A stretch of DNA of 64,000 bases, taken from Arachis hypogaea (lineage: Eukaryota > Streptophyta > Magnoliopsida > Fabales > Fabaceae). The stretch's first letter is position 1, and each line of letters begins with the position of its first letter. Location: the NCBI RefSeq assembly GCF_003086295.3, contig NW_027255457.1, forward strand, positions 69,501 through 133,500, read 5' to 3'. This document shows positions 23,444-34,582 of this stretch, piece by piece. Below the pieces are notes generated by a model. It was not told the DNA's origin. It was given only the letters and a program-made list of their open reading frames with translations, and did not search any database. A program made the translations under genes and the position numbers.

Positions 23444-25161
23444 TTTTTATGCTTTTTTAGCGTTTTCAAGGTTTTTAGTGTTTCTAGGGTTTTTAGGGTT
23501 TTTAGGGTTTTCTAGAGTTTTAAAGGTTTTTAGGGTTTTTTAGGAGTTTTTAGGATTCTCTAGGGGCTTTAGTGTTTTTTAGGGTTTTGTAGGGTTTGTT
23601 AGAATTTTCTAGTGTTTTGTAGGGTTTTTAGCATTTTTTAGGGTTTTCTAGGGTTTTTAGAATTTTTTAGGGTTTTGTAGGATTTTTAGGTTTTTAGGGT
23701 TTCCTATTATTCTTATGGTTTTTTAGTGTTTTCTAAGGTTTTCTGGAGTTTTACGGTTTCTAGGATTTTCTAGAGTTTAAGAGATTTTTAGGGTTTTCTA
23801 CGGTTTTTAGGATTTTTTAGGGTTTTCTATGGTTTTTAGAGTTTTCTTGGTTATTAGTGTTTTTTAGGGTTTTCTTTGGTTTTTAGGATTTTCTAGGGTT
23901 TTTTAGGGTTTTCTAGGGTTTTTAGGATTTTTCTAAGGTTTTCTAGTGTTTTTTTTATCTTTTTAGGGTTTTTTTAGAGTTTTCTAGATTTTAGTGGTTT
24001 TTAAATTTTTATAGGGTTTATAGTATTTTTTAGGGTTTTTAGGGTTTTTAGTGTTTTTAAGGTTTTAAGGGTTTTTTAGGGTTTTCTAGGGGTTTTTAGT
24101 GTTTTTTAAGGTTTAAAGGATTTTCTAGGGTTTTTTTTAGGGTTTTTTGGGATTTTCTAGGGTTTTAGGATTTTTTTAGGGTTTTCTAGGATTTTTTAGG
24201 TTTTCTATGGTGTTCTATGATTCTTAGGGTTTTTTACGGTTTTCTAGATTTTTTACGGTTTTCTAGGATTTTTTGGGGTTTTCTAGAGTTTTTGGAGTTT
24301 TTAGGGTTTTTCTATGATTTTTACGATTTTCTAGGGCTTTTTATGATTTTTTTAGATTTTCTAGGATATTTTAGGGATTTTAGGATTTTTTTTGGGTTTT
24401 CTATCGCTGTTAGGTTTTTTAAGGTTTTCTATCGTTGTTAGGGTTTTTTTTAGGGTTTCTAGAGATTTTTAGGGTTTTTTAGGGTTTTCTAAGATTTTCT
24501 AGAATTTTTAGGGTTTTTAACCCAAACACTAAAAAACCCTACAAAACCCTAGAAAATGCGAAAAAACCGAATAAAACCGAGAAATTCCTAAAAAACCCTA
24601 GAAACCCTAAAAACCCTAGAAAAACCCTAAAAACCCTAAAAACCCTAGAGAATCTTAAAAAATCCAGGAAATCCCTAAAAAACCCTGGAAAACCCTAGAA
24701 AACGCTAAAAACCTTAGTAAATCATAAAAAACGCTAGAAAACCCAAAAAAACCCTAGAAAACACTAAAAACCCTAAAAAATCCTAAAAACCCTAGGAAAC
24801 CCTAAAAAACCCTAAAACACCCTAAGAACCTTAGAAAATCCTAGAAAATGCTAAAAGCCCAAGAAAATGCTAAAAAATCCTAGAAAACCCTAAAAAATTC
24901 TAAGAACTCTAGAAAACCCTAGAAACCCAAAAACCCTAGAAAACCCTAAAAAACCCTGAAAAATCCTAAAAACCCTAAAAAACCCTAAAAACCCTAAAAA
25001 ACTTTAGAAAACCCTAGAAAACCCTAAAAAACCCTAAGAAACCCTTAATATCCAAAAAACACTAAAAACCCAAGAAAACCCTAAAAACCGTAAAAGACTA
25101 AAAACCACTAGAAAACCCTAAAAAATCCTAAAAACCCTAGAAAACCCTAAAAACACTAAAA
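23444..25161 (+). repeat. Unit 14, type A
   Basis: J1 at 24518/24519, shortened like unit 12. CTTAGTAAAT subtype near 24715. Length about 1.72 kb. An open frame of 74 codons at 24217-24441 is only a chance run of F/L/G codons in the repeat. Confidence 0.88.
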
Positions 25162-26735
25162 TTTTTTTTTTTGCTTTTTTTAGCGTTTTCAATGTTTTTA
25201 AGTTTTCTAGGGTTTTTAGGGTTTTCTAGAGTTTTTAGGATTCTCTAGGGGTTTTAGTGTTTTTTAGGGTTTTGTAGGGTTTGTTAGAATTTTCTAGTGT
25301 TTTGTAGGCTTTTTAGCATTTTTTAGGGTTTTCTGGGATTTTAGGATTTTTTAGGGTTTTGTAGGATTTTTTAGGTTTTTTAGGGTTTCCTATTAATCTT
25401 AGGATTTTTTAGAGTTTTCTAAGATTATCTGGAGTTTTTACGGTTTTCTAGGGTTTTTCGGGGTTTTCTAGAGTGTTAAGAGTGTTTTAGGGTTTTCTAC
25501 GGTTTTTAGGATTTTTTAGGGTTTTCTAGGTTTTAGGGTTTTCTTGGATTTTTAGTGTTTTTTAGGGTTTTCTATGGTTTTTAGGGTTTTCAAGTTTTTT
25601 AGTGTTTTTAGTGTTTTTAGGGTTTTTAGAATTTTCTAGGTTTTTTAGTGTTTTTTAGAGTTTTCTAGGGATTATAGTGGTTTTTAGGGTTTTCTAGGGG
25701 TTTTTGGTGTTTTAAGGTTTTAAGGGTTTTTTAGGGTTTTCTAGAGTTTTTAGTATTTTTTAAGGTTTTAAGGGTTTTCTAGGTGTTCTATGATTCTTAG
25801 GAATTTTTAGGGTTTTCTAGGGTTTTTTATGGTTTTCTAGGGATTTTTGGGGTTTTCTAGGGTTTTCTAGAGTTTTTGGAGTTTTTAGGGATTTCTAGGT
25901 TTTTTAGGATTTTCTAGGGTTTTTAGGATTTTCTAGGGCTTTTTAGGGATTTTTAGGGTTTTTTATTTTTTCTAGGATCTTCTAAGATTTTTAGAGTTTT
26001 TTTGGAATTTTAGGGTTTTTTTCTATTGTTTTCTATCGTTGTTAGGGTTTTTTTTAGGGTTTCTAGAGATTTTAGGGTTTTTTAGGGTTTTCAAAGATTT
26101 TCTAGAATTTTTAGGGTTTTTAACCCAAAACACTAGAAAACACTAAAAAACCCTACAAAACCCTAGAAAACGCGAAAAAACCTAGAAATTCCTAAAAAAC
26201 CCTAGAGAATCTTAAATAATCCAAGAAAACCCTGAATACCCTAGAAAACCCTAGAAAACCTAAAACCCTAGAAAACACTAAAAACCATAAAAAATCCTAA
26301 AAACCCTAGGAAACCCTAAAAACCGTAAGAACCCTAGAAAACCCTAGAGAATTCTAAAAAAGTCCTAGAAAACCCAGAAATCCCTAAAAACCCTAGAAAA
26401 TGCTAAAAACCCAAGAGAATGCTAAAAAAATCTTAGAAAACCCTAAAAAACTCTAAGAACTCTAGAAAACTCCAAGAAACCCTAGAAAACCGTAAAAAAC
26501 CCTAGAAAACCATAAAAACCCAAAAAACCTAGAAAACCCTAAAAACCCTAAAAACAAAAAACCCTAGAAAACCCTAAAAAACTTTAGAAACCCTAGAAAA
26601 CCCTAAAAAACCATAAGAAATCCTAAATGTCCTAAAAACACTAAAAACCCAAGAAAACCCTAAAAACCCCCTAGAAAACCCTAAAAATCCTAAAAACCTT
26701 AGAAAACCCTAAAAAACCCAAAAAACACTAAAAAA
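25162..26735 (+). repeat. Unit 15, type B, sister of unit 13
   Basis: J1 at 26121/26122. Shares with unit 13 the 75-bp deletion (near 25780), GAATACCCTAG, and AACCGTAAGAACC, so units 12-13 and 14-15 are copies of a single A-B dimer. Confidence 0.87.
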
Positions 26736-28438
26736 TTTTTATGCTTTTTTAGCGTTTTCAAGGTTTTTAGTGTTTCTAGGTTTTTAGGGTTTTTAGGGTT
26801 TTCTAGAGTTTTAAAGGTTTTTAGGGTTTTTTAGGAGTTTTTAGGATTCTCTAGGGGCTTTAGTGTTTTTTAGGGTTTTGTAGGGTTTGTTAGAATTTTC
26901 TAGTGTTTTGTAGGGTTTTTAGCATTTTTTAGGGTTTTCTAGGGTTTTTAGAATTTTTTAGGGTTTTGTAGGATTTTTTAGGTTTTTTAGGGTTTCCTAT
27001 TATTCTTATGGTTTTTTAGTGTTTTCTAAGGTTTTCTGGAGTTTTTACGGTTTTCTAGGATTTTCTAGAGTTTTAAGAGATTTTTAGGGTTTTCTACGGT
27101 TTTTAGGATTTTTTAGGGTTTTCTATGGTTTTTAGAGTTTTCTTGGGTTATTAGTGTTTTTTAGGGTTTTCTTTGGTTTTTAGGATTTTCTAGGGTTTTT
27201 TAGGGTTTTCTAGGGTTTTTAGGATTTTTCTAAGGTTTTCTAGTGTTTTTTTATCTTTTTAGGGTTTTTTTTAGAGTTTTCTAGATTTTTAGTGGTTTTT
27301 AAATTTTTATAGGGTTTATAGTATTTTTTAGGGTTTTAGGTTAGTGTTTTAAGGTTTTAAGGGTTTTTTAGGGTTTTCTAGGGGTTTTAGTGTTTTTTAA
27401 GGTTTAAAGGTTTTCTAGGTTTTTTAGGGTTTTTTGGGATTTTCTAGGTTTTAGGATTTTTTTAGGGTTTTCTAGGATTTTTTAGGTTTTCTATGGTGTT
27501 CTATGATTCTTAGGGTTTTTTACGGTTTTCTAGAGTTTTTTACGGTTTTCTAGGATTTTTTGGGGTTTTCTAGAGTTTTTGGAGTTTTTAGGGTTTTTCT
27601 ATGGTTTTTACGATTTTCTAGGGCTTTTTATGATTTTTTTAGATTTTCTAGGATATTTTTAGGGATTTTAGGATTTTTTTTGGGTTTTCTATCGTGTTAG
27701 GGTTTTTTAAGGTTTTCCATCGTTGTTAGGGTTTTTTTAGGGTTTCTAGAGATTTTTAGGGTTTTTTAGGGTTTTCAAGATTTTCTAGAATTTTTAGGGT
27801 TTTTAACCCCAAAACACTAAAAAACCCTACAAAACCCTAGAAAATGCGAAAAAACCGAATAAAACCGAGAAATTCCTAAAAAACCCTAGAAACCCTAAAA
27901 AACCCTAGAAAACCCTAAAAACCCTAAAAACCCTAGAAAACCTTAAAAATCCAGAAATCCCTAAAAAACCCTGGAAAACCCTAGAAAACGCTAAAAACCT
28001 TAGAAATCATAAAAACGCTAGAAAACCCAAAAAAACCCTAGAAAACACTAAAAACCCTAAAAAATCCTAAAAACCCTAGGAAACCCTAAAAAACCCTAAA
28101 ACACCCTAAGAACCTAGAAAACCTAGAAAATGCTAAAAGCCCAAGAAATGCTAAAAAATCCTAGAAAACCCTAAAAAATTCTAAGAACTCTAGAAAACCC
28201 TAGAAACCCAAAAAACCCTAGAAAACCTAAAAAAAAAACCCTGAAAAATCCTAAAAACCCTAAAAACCCTAAAAACCCTAAAAAACTTTAGAAACCCTAG
28301 AAAACCCTAAAAAACCCTAAGAAACCCTTAATATCCTAAAAACACTAATAACCCAAGAAAACCCTAAAAACCGTAAAAGACTAAAAACCACTAGAAAACC
28401 CTAAAAAATCCTAAAAACCCTAAAAACACTAAAAAAAA
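26736..28438 (+). repeat. Unit 16, type A
   Basis: J1 at 27804/27805 with AACCCC. A motif near 27845. Several local shortenings (near 27335-27345 and 28215) may be consensus errors. J2 at its end has A8 then TTTTTTTGC. Length about 1.70 kb. Confidence 0.86.
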
Positions 28439-30087
28439 TTTTTTTGCTTTTTTTAGCGTTTTCAATGTTTTTAAGTTTTCTAGGGTTTTTAGGGTTTTCT
28501 AGAGTTTTTAGGATTTTCTAGGGGTTTTAGTGTTTTTTAGGGTTTTGTAGGGTTTGTTAGAATTTTCTAGTGTTTTGTAGGCTTTTTAGCATTTTTTAGG
28601 GTTTTCTGGGATTTTAGGATTTTTTAGGGTTTTGTAGGATTTTTTAGGTTTTTTAGGGTTTCCTATTAATCTTAGGATTTTTTAGAGTTTTCTAAGATTT
28701 TTTGGAGTTTTTACGGTTTTCTAGGGTTTTTCGGGGTTTTCTAGAGTGTTAAGAGTGTTTTAGGGTTTTCTACGGTTTTTAGGATTTTTTAGGGTTTTCT
28801 AGGGTTTTCTATGGTTTTTAGGGTTTTCTTGGGTTTTTAGTGTTTTTTAGGATTTTCTATGGTTTTTAGGGTTTTCAAGAGTTTTTTAGTGTTTTTAGGG
28901 TTTTTTAGAATTTTCTAGGTTTTTTAGTGTTTTTTAGAGTTTTCTAGGGATTATAGTGTTTTTTAGGGTTTTCTAGGGGTTTTTGGTGTTTTTAAGGTTT
29001 TAAGGGTTTTTAGGGTTTTCTAGGGGGTTTTTAGTGTTTTTTAAGGTTTTAAGGGTTTTCTAGGGTTTTTTAGGGTTTTTTTGATTTTTTTAGGGTTTTT
29101 AGGGTTTTTAGGGTTTTTTAGGGTGTTCTATGATTCTTAGGAATTTTTAGGGTTTTCTAGGGTTTTTTATGGTTTTCTAGGGTTTTTTGGATTTTTCTAG
29201 GGTTTTCTAGAGTTTTTGGAGTTTTTAGGGATTTCTAGGATTTTTTAGGATTTTCTAGGGTTTTTTAGGATTTTCTAGGGCTTTTTAGGGATTTTTAGGG
29301 ATTTTTATTTTTTCTAGGATCTTTTAAGATTTTTAGGGTTTTTTTTGGGATTTTAGGGTTTTTTTTTTCTATTGTTTTCTATCGTTGTTAGGGTTTTTTT
29401 TAGGGTTTCTAGAGATTTTTAGGGTTTTCAAAGATTTTCTAGAATTTTTAGGGTTTTTAACCCAAAACACTAGAAAACACTAAAAAACCCTACAAAACCC
29501 TAGAAAACGCGAAAAAACCTAGAAATTCCTAAAAAACTCTAGAGAATCTTAAATAATCCAAGAAAACCCTAAATACCCTGGAAAACCCTAGAAAACGCTA
29601 AAACCCTAGAAAACCCTAAAAAACCCTAGAAAACACTAAAAACCATAAAAAATCCTAAAAGCCCTAGGAAACCCTAAAAAACCCTAAGAACCCTAGTAAA
29701 CCCTAGAGAATTCTAAAAAAATCCTAGAAAACCCAGAAATCCCTAAAAACCCTAGAAAATGCTAAAAACCCATGAGAATGCTAAAAAAATCCTAGAAAAC
29801 CCTAAAAAACTCTAAGAACTCTAGAAAACTACAAGAAATCCTAGAAAACCGTAAAAAACCCTAGAAAACCATAAAAACCCAAAAAACCCTAGAAAACCCT
29901 AAAAACCCTAAAAACAAAAAAACCCTAGAAAAACCTAAAAAACTTTAGAAAACCCTAAAAAACCATAAGAAATCCTAAATGTCCTAAAAACACTAAAAAC
30001 CCAAGAAAATCCTAAAAACCCCCTAGAAAACCCTAAAAATCCTAAAAACCTTAGAAAACCCTAAAAAACCCAAAAAACACTAAAAAA
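28439..30087 (+). repeat. Unit 17, type B
   Basis: J1 at 29458/29459. B motif near 29508; combines AATACCCTGG with an extra CTAGAAAACCCTAAAAAACC step. Lacks the 75-bp deletion of units 13 and 15. Last complete unit of the regular alternation. Length about 1.65 kb. Confidence 0.87.
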
Positions 30088-31214
30088 CTTTTTTATGCTT
30101 TTTTAGCGTTTTCAAGGTTTTTAGTGTTTCTAGGGTTTTTAGGGTTTTCTAGAGTTTTAAAGGTTTTCTAGGGTTTTTAGGATTCTCTAGGGGCTTTTGT
30201 GTTTTTTAGGGTTTTGTAGGGTTTGTTAGAATTTTCTAGTGTTTTGTAGGGTTTTTAGCATTTTTTAGGGTTTTCTAGGGTTTTTAGAATTTTTTAGGGT
30301 TTTGTAGGATTTTTTTGGGTTTTTAGGGTTTCCTATTATTCTTATGGTTTTTTAGTGTTTTCTAAGGTTTTCTGGAGTTTTTACGGTTTTCTAGGATTTT
30401 TCGGGGTTTTCTAGGATTTTTTAGAGTTTTAAAAGATTTTTAGGGTTTTCTACGGTTTTTAGGATTTTTTAGGGTTTTCTAGGGTTTTCTATGGTTTTTA
30501 GAGTTTTCTTGGGTTATTAGTGTTTTTAGGGTTTTCTTTGGTTTTTAGGATTTTCTAGGGTTTTTTAGGGTTTTCTAGGGTTTTTAGGATTTTCTAAGGT
30601 TTTCTAGTGTTTTTTTTATCTTTTTAGGGTTTTTTTAGAGTTTTCTAGGTTTTTTAGTGGTTTTTAGATTTTTATAGGGTTTATAGTATTTTTTAGGGTT
30701 TTTAGTGTTTTTAAGGTTTTAAGGGTTTTTTTAGGGTTTTCTAGGGGTTTTTAGCGTTTTTTAAGGTTTAAAGGGTCTTCTAGGGTTTTTTTAGGGTTTT
30801 TTGGGATTTTCTAGGTTTTTAGGATTTTTTTAGGATTTTCTAGGATTTTTTAGGTTTTCTAGGGTGTTCTATGATTCTTAGGGTTTTTTACGGTTTTCTA
30901 GAGTTTTTTACGGTTTTCTAGGATTTTTTGGGATTTTCTAGAGTTTTTGGAGTTTTTAGGGTTTTTCTATGGTTTTTACGATTTTCTAGGGCTTTTTATG
31001 ATTTTTTTAATTTTTCTAGGATTTTTTAAGATTTTTAGAATTTTTTAGGGATTTTAGGATTTTTTTTTTGGGTTTTCTATCGTTGTTAGGGTTTTTTTTA
31101 GAGTTTCTAGAGATTTTTAGGGTTTTTTAGGATTTTCTAAGATTTTCTAGAATTTTTAGGGTTTTTAACCCAAAACACTAGAAAAACACTAAAAAACCCT
31201 ACAAAACCCTAGAA
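30088..31214 (+). repeat. Unit 18, type A, C/A arm cut to 48 bp
   Basis: Full A-type G/T arm (30088-31166) and J1 at 31166/31167, but the C/A arm ends after about 48 bp at the shared hexamer CTAGAA (31209-31214), where the sequence re-enters a B-type G/T arm. Confidence 0.85.
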
Positions 31215-31694
31215 TTTTTAGGGTTTTTTTTCTATTGTTTTCTATCGTTGTTAGGGTTTTTTTTAGGGTTTCTAGAGATTTTTAGGGTTTTTTAGGTTTT
31301 TCAAAGATTTTCTAGAATTTTTAGGGTTTTTAACCCAAAACACTAAAAAACCCTACAAAACCCTAGAAAACGTGAAAAAACCTAGAAATTCCTAAAAAAC
31401 CCTAGAGAATCTTAAATAATCCAAGAAAACCCTAAATACCCTGGAAAACCCTAGAAAACGCTAAAACCCTAGAAAACCCTAAAAAACCCTAGAAAACACT
31501 AAAAACCATAAAAAATCCTTAAAACCCTAGGAAACCCTAAAAAACCCTAACAACCCTAGAAAACCCTAGAGAATTCTAAAAAAATCCTAGAAAACCGAGA
31601 AATCCCTAAAAACCCTAGAAAATGCTAAAAACCCAAGAGAATGCTAAAAAATCCTAGAAAACCCTAAAAAACTCTAAGAACTCTAGAAAACCTA
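31215..31694 (+). repeat. Unit 19, type B fragment
   Basis: About 118 bp of the end of a B G/T arm (with CTATTGTTTTCTATCG), J1 at 31331/31332, then 0.36 kb of B C/A arm. Ends in the perfect 14-bp palindrome AAAACCTAGGTTTT at 31687-31700. Confidence 0.83.
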
Positions 31695-32400
31695 GGTTTT
31701 CAACCCTAAGGTTTTCTAAGCTTTTTTGGATTTTTTAATTTTTCTAGGATTTTTTAAGATTTTTAGGATTTTTTAGGGATTTTAGGATTTTTTTTGGGTT
31801 TTCTATCGTTGTTAGGGTTTTTTAAGGTTTTCTATCGTTGTTATGGTTTTTTTAGGGTTTCTAGAGATTTTTAGGGTTTTTTAGGGTTTTCTAAGATTTT
31901 CTAGAATTTTTAGGGTTTTTAACCCAAAACACTAGAAAACGCTAAAAAACCCTACAAAACCCTAGAAAACGCGAAAAAACCGAATAAAAACTAGAAATTC
32001 CTAAAAAACCCTAGAAAAACCTGAAAAAACCCTAGAAAACACTAAAAACCCTAAAAAATCCTAGAAAACCCAGAAATCCCTAAAAACCCTAGAAAATGCA
32101 AAAAACCAAAGAGAATGCTAAAAAGTCTTAGAAAACCCTAAAAAACTCTAAGAACTCTAGAAAACCCTAGAAAACTCCAAAAAACCCTAGAAAACCGTAA
32201 AAAACCCTAGAAAACCCTAGAAACCCTAAAAACCCAAAAAAACCCTAGAAAATCCTAAAAACCCTAGAAAACCGTAAAAAACCCTAGAAAATCCTAGAAA
32301 CCCAAAAAACCCTAGAAAAACCTAGAAACCCCTAAAAAACCCTAAAAATTCCTAAAAACCCTAGAACACCCTAAAAAATCCTAAAAACACTAAAAAAAAA
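31695..32400 (+). repeat. Unit 20, type A-like fragment
   Basis: Short G/T arm of about 225 bp starting mid-arm, with the paired CTATCGTTGTTAGG motifs, J1 at 31920/31921, then a C/A arm of 0.48 kb shortened internally. Ends in A9 then TTTTTATGC. Confidence 0.8.
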
Positions 32401-33831
32401 TTTTTATGCTTTTTTTAGCGTTTTCAATGTTTTTAGTGTTTTCTAGGGTTTTTAGGGTTTTCTAGAGTTTTTAAGGTTTTCTAGGGTTTTTAGGGTTTTT
32501 TAGGAGTTTTTAGGATTCTCTAGGGGCTTTAGTGTTTTTTAGGATTTTGTAGGGTTTGTTAGAATTTTCTAGTGTTTTGTAGGGTTTTTAGCATTTTTTA
32601 GGGTTTTCTAGGGTTTTGTAGGATTTTTTAGGTTTTTTAGGGTTTCCTATTATTCTTATGGTTTTTTAGTGTTTTCTAAGGTTTTCTGGAGTTTTTACGG
32701 TTTTCTAGGATTTTTCGGGGTTTTCTAGGATTTTCTAGAGTTTTATGAGATTTTTAGGGTTTTCTACGGTTTTTAGGATTTTTTAGGATTTTCTAGGGTT
32801 TTTAGAGTTTTCTTTGGTTTTTAGTGTTTTTTAGGGTTTTCTTTGGTTTCTAGGATTTTCTAGGGTTTTTTAGGGTTTTCTAGGGTTTTTAGGATTTTTC
32901 TAAGGTTTTCTAGTGTTTTTTTATCTTTTTAGGGTTTTTTTTAGAGTTTTCTAGGTTTTTTAGTGGTTTTTAGATTTTTATAGGGTTTATAGTATTTTTT
33001 AGGGTTTTTAGGGCTTTTAGTGTTTTTAAAGTTTTAAGGGTTTTTTTAGGGTTTTCTAGGCGTTTTTAGTGTTTTTTAAGGTTTAAAGGGTTTTCTAGGG
33101 TTTTTTAGGGTTTTTTGGGATTTTCTAGGTTTTTAGGATTTTTTTAGGGTTTTCTAGGATTTTTTAGGTTTTCTAGGGTGTTCTATGATTCTTAGGATTT
33201 TTTACGGTTTTCTAGAGTTTTTTACGGTTTTCTAGGATTTTTTGGGGTTTTCTAGAGTTTTTGGAGTTTTTAGGGTTTTCTATGGTTTTTACGATTTTCT
33301 AGGGCTTTTTATGATTTTTTTAATTTTTCTAGGATTTTTTAAGATTTTTAGGATTTTATAGGGATTTTAGGATTTTTTTTTGGGTTTTCTATCGTTGTTA
33401 GGGTTTTTTAAGGTTTTCTATCGTTGTTAGGGTTTTTTTTAGGGTTTCTAGAGATTTTTAGGGTTTTTTAGGGTTTTCTAGGATTTTCTAGAATTTTTAG
33501 GGTTTTTAACCCAAAACACTAGAAAACACTAAAAAACCCTACAAAACCCTAGAAAACGCGAAAAAACCGAATAAAACCGAGAAATTCCTAAAACCCTGAA
33601 AACCCTAGAAAACGCTGAAACCCTAAAAAATCCTAAAAACCCTAGAAAACCCTAAACAACTTTAGAAAACCCTAGAAAACTCTAAAAAACCCTAAGAAAC
33701 CCTTAATATCCTAAAAGCACTAAAAACCCAAGAAAACTCTAAAAACCCTAAGAGACTAAAAACCCCTAGAAAACCCTAAAAAATCCTGAAAACCCTAGAA
33801 AACCCTAAAAAATCCTAAAAACACTAAAAAA
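32401..33831 (+). repeat. Unit 21, type A-like with short C/A arm
   Basis: Full-length G/T arm (about 1.1 kb), J1 at 33507/33508, A motif (ACGCG then CCGAATAAAACCGAG), then an abrupt internal deletion near 33590 leaving a C/A arm of 324 bp instead of about 640. Confidence 0.82.
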
Positions 33832-34188
33832 CTTTTTTATGCTTTTTTTTAGCGTTTTCAATGTTTTTTGTGTTTTATAGGGTTTTTAGGGTTTTCTAGA
33901 GTTTTTAAGGTTTTCTAGGGTTTTTAGAGTTTTATAGGAGTTTTTAGGATTCTCTAGGGGTTTTAGTGTTTTTTAGGGTTTTGTAGGGTTTGTTAGAATT
34001 TTCTAGTGTTTTGTAGTATTTTTAGCGTTTTTTAGGGTTTTCTAGGGTTTTTAGGATTTTTTGGGGTTTTGTAGGATTTTTTAGGTTTTTTAGGGGTTTC
34101 CTATTATTCTTAGGGTTTTTTACTGTTTTCTAAGGTTTTCTGTAGTTTTTTACGGTTTTCTAGGGTTTAGGGTTTTCTAGGGTTTTCT
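33832..34188 (+). repeat. Unit 22, G/T arm fragment at domain boundary
   Basis: Starts with a complete J2, continues about 0.35 kb in forward G/T arm, and breaks at about 34188 into C/A sequence at TTTTCTAAAAACCCC, with no J1. A single TTTAGGG lies just upstream (34165-34173). Taken as the end of the ordered domain. Confidence 0.8.
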
Positions 34189-34582
34189 AAAAACCCCAGA
34201 AAACACTAAAAACCTTAAAAACTCCTAAAAACCCTAGGAAACCCTAAAAAACCCTAAAACACCCTAAGTACCCTATAGAAAACCCAAGAGAATCCTAAAA
34301 AATCCTAGAAAACCCAGAAATCCCTAAAAACCCTAGAAAATACTAAAAATCCAAGAGAATGCTAAAAAATCCTAGAAAATCGTAAAAAATGCTAAAAACT
34401 CTAGAAAACCCCAGAAAACACTAAAAAACCCCAGAAAATCCTAAAAACCCTAGAAAACCCTAAAAACCCTAAAAAACTTTAGAAAACCCTAAAAAACCCT
34501 AAGAAACCCTAAATATCCTAAAAACACTAAAAACCCAACAAAACCATAAAAACCCTAAAAAACCCTAAAAACCCTAGAATTA
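34189..34582 (+). repeat. C/A arm, forward, bounded by two irregular breaks
   Basis: Resembles the forward C/A arms at 47105-47540 and especially 61567-62040, sharing CCCTATAGAAAACCC and AAAATACTAAAAATCC with the latter. Its end lacks J2; ACCCTAGAATTAAGAG joins to TTTCAAGGTTTTTAGTG. Confidence 0.8.

Larger units (their letters stand above)
1..34188 (+). repeat. Left domain: ordered A-B higher-order repeat
   Basis: About 22 units, all in the same orientation, with forward J1 boundaries (GGGTTTTTAACCC) near 661, 2309, 4578, 6224, 7881, 9586, 11243, 12927, 14593, 16236, 17599, 19587, 21252, 22826, 24519, 26122, 27805, 29459, 31167, 31332, 31921 and 33508. Type A and type B units alternate, so A-to-A and B-to-B spacing is about 3.27-3.36 kb (for example 6224 to 9586 to 12927; 7881 to 11243 to 14593). 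Order decays after about 31.2 kb. Confidence 0.9.

Noticed and set aside
24217..24441. 74-codon open frame on the plus strand
   Set aside because: Low-complexity F/L/G/D translation of the G/T arm of unit 14. Sister units break the same frame with stops, so it is not conserved.
1..34188. CRISPR-like array
   Set aside because: Regularly recurring J1 and J2 elements are spaced by 0.6-1 kb of repeat, not by short unique spacers, and no cas-like gene is present.
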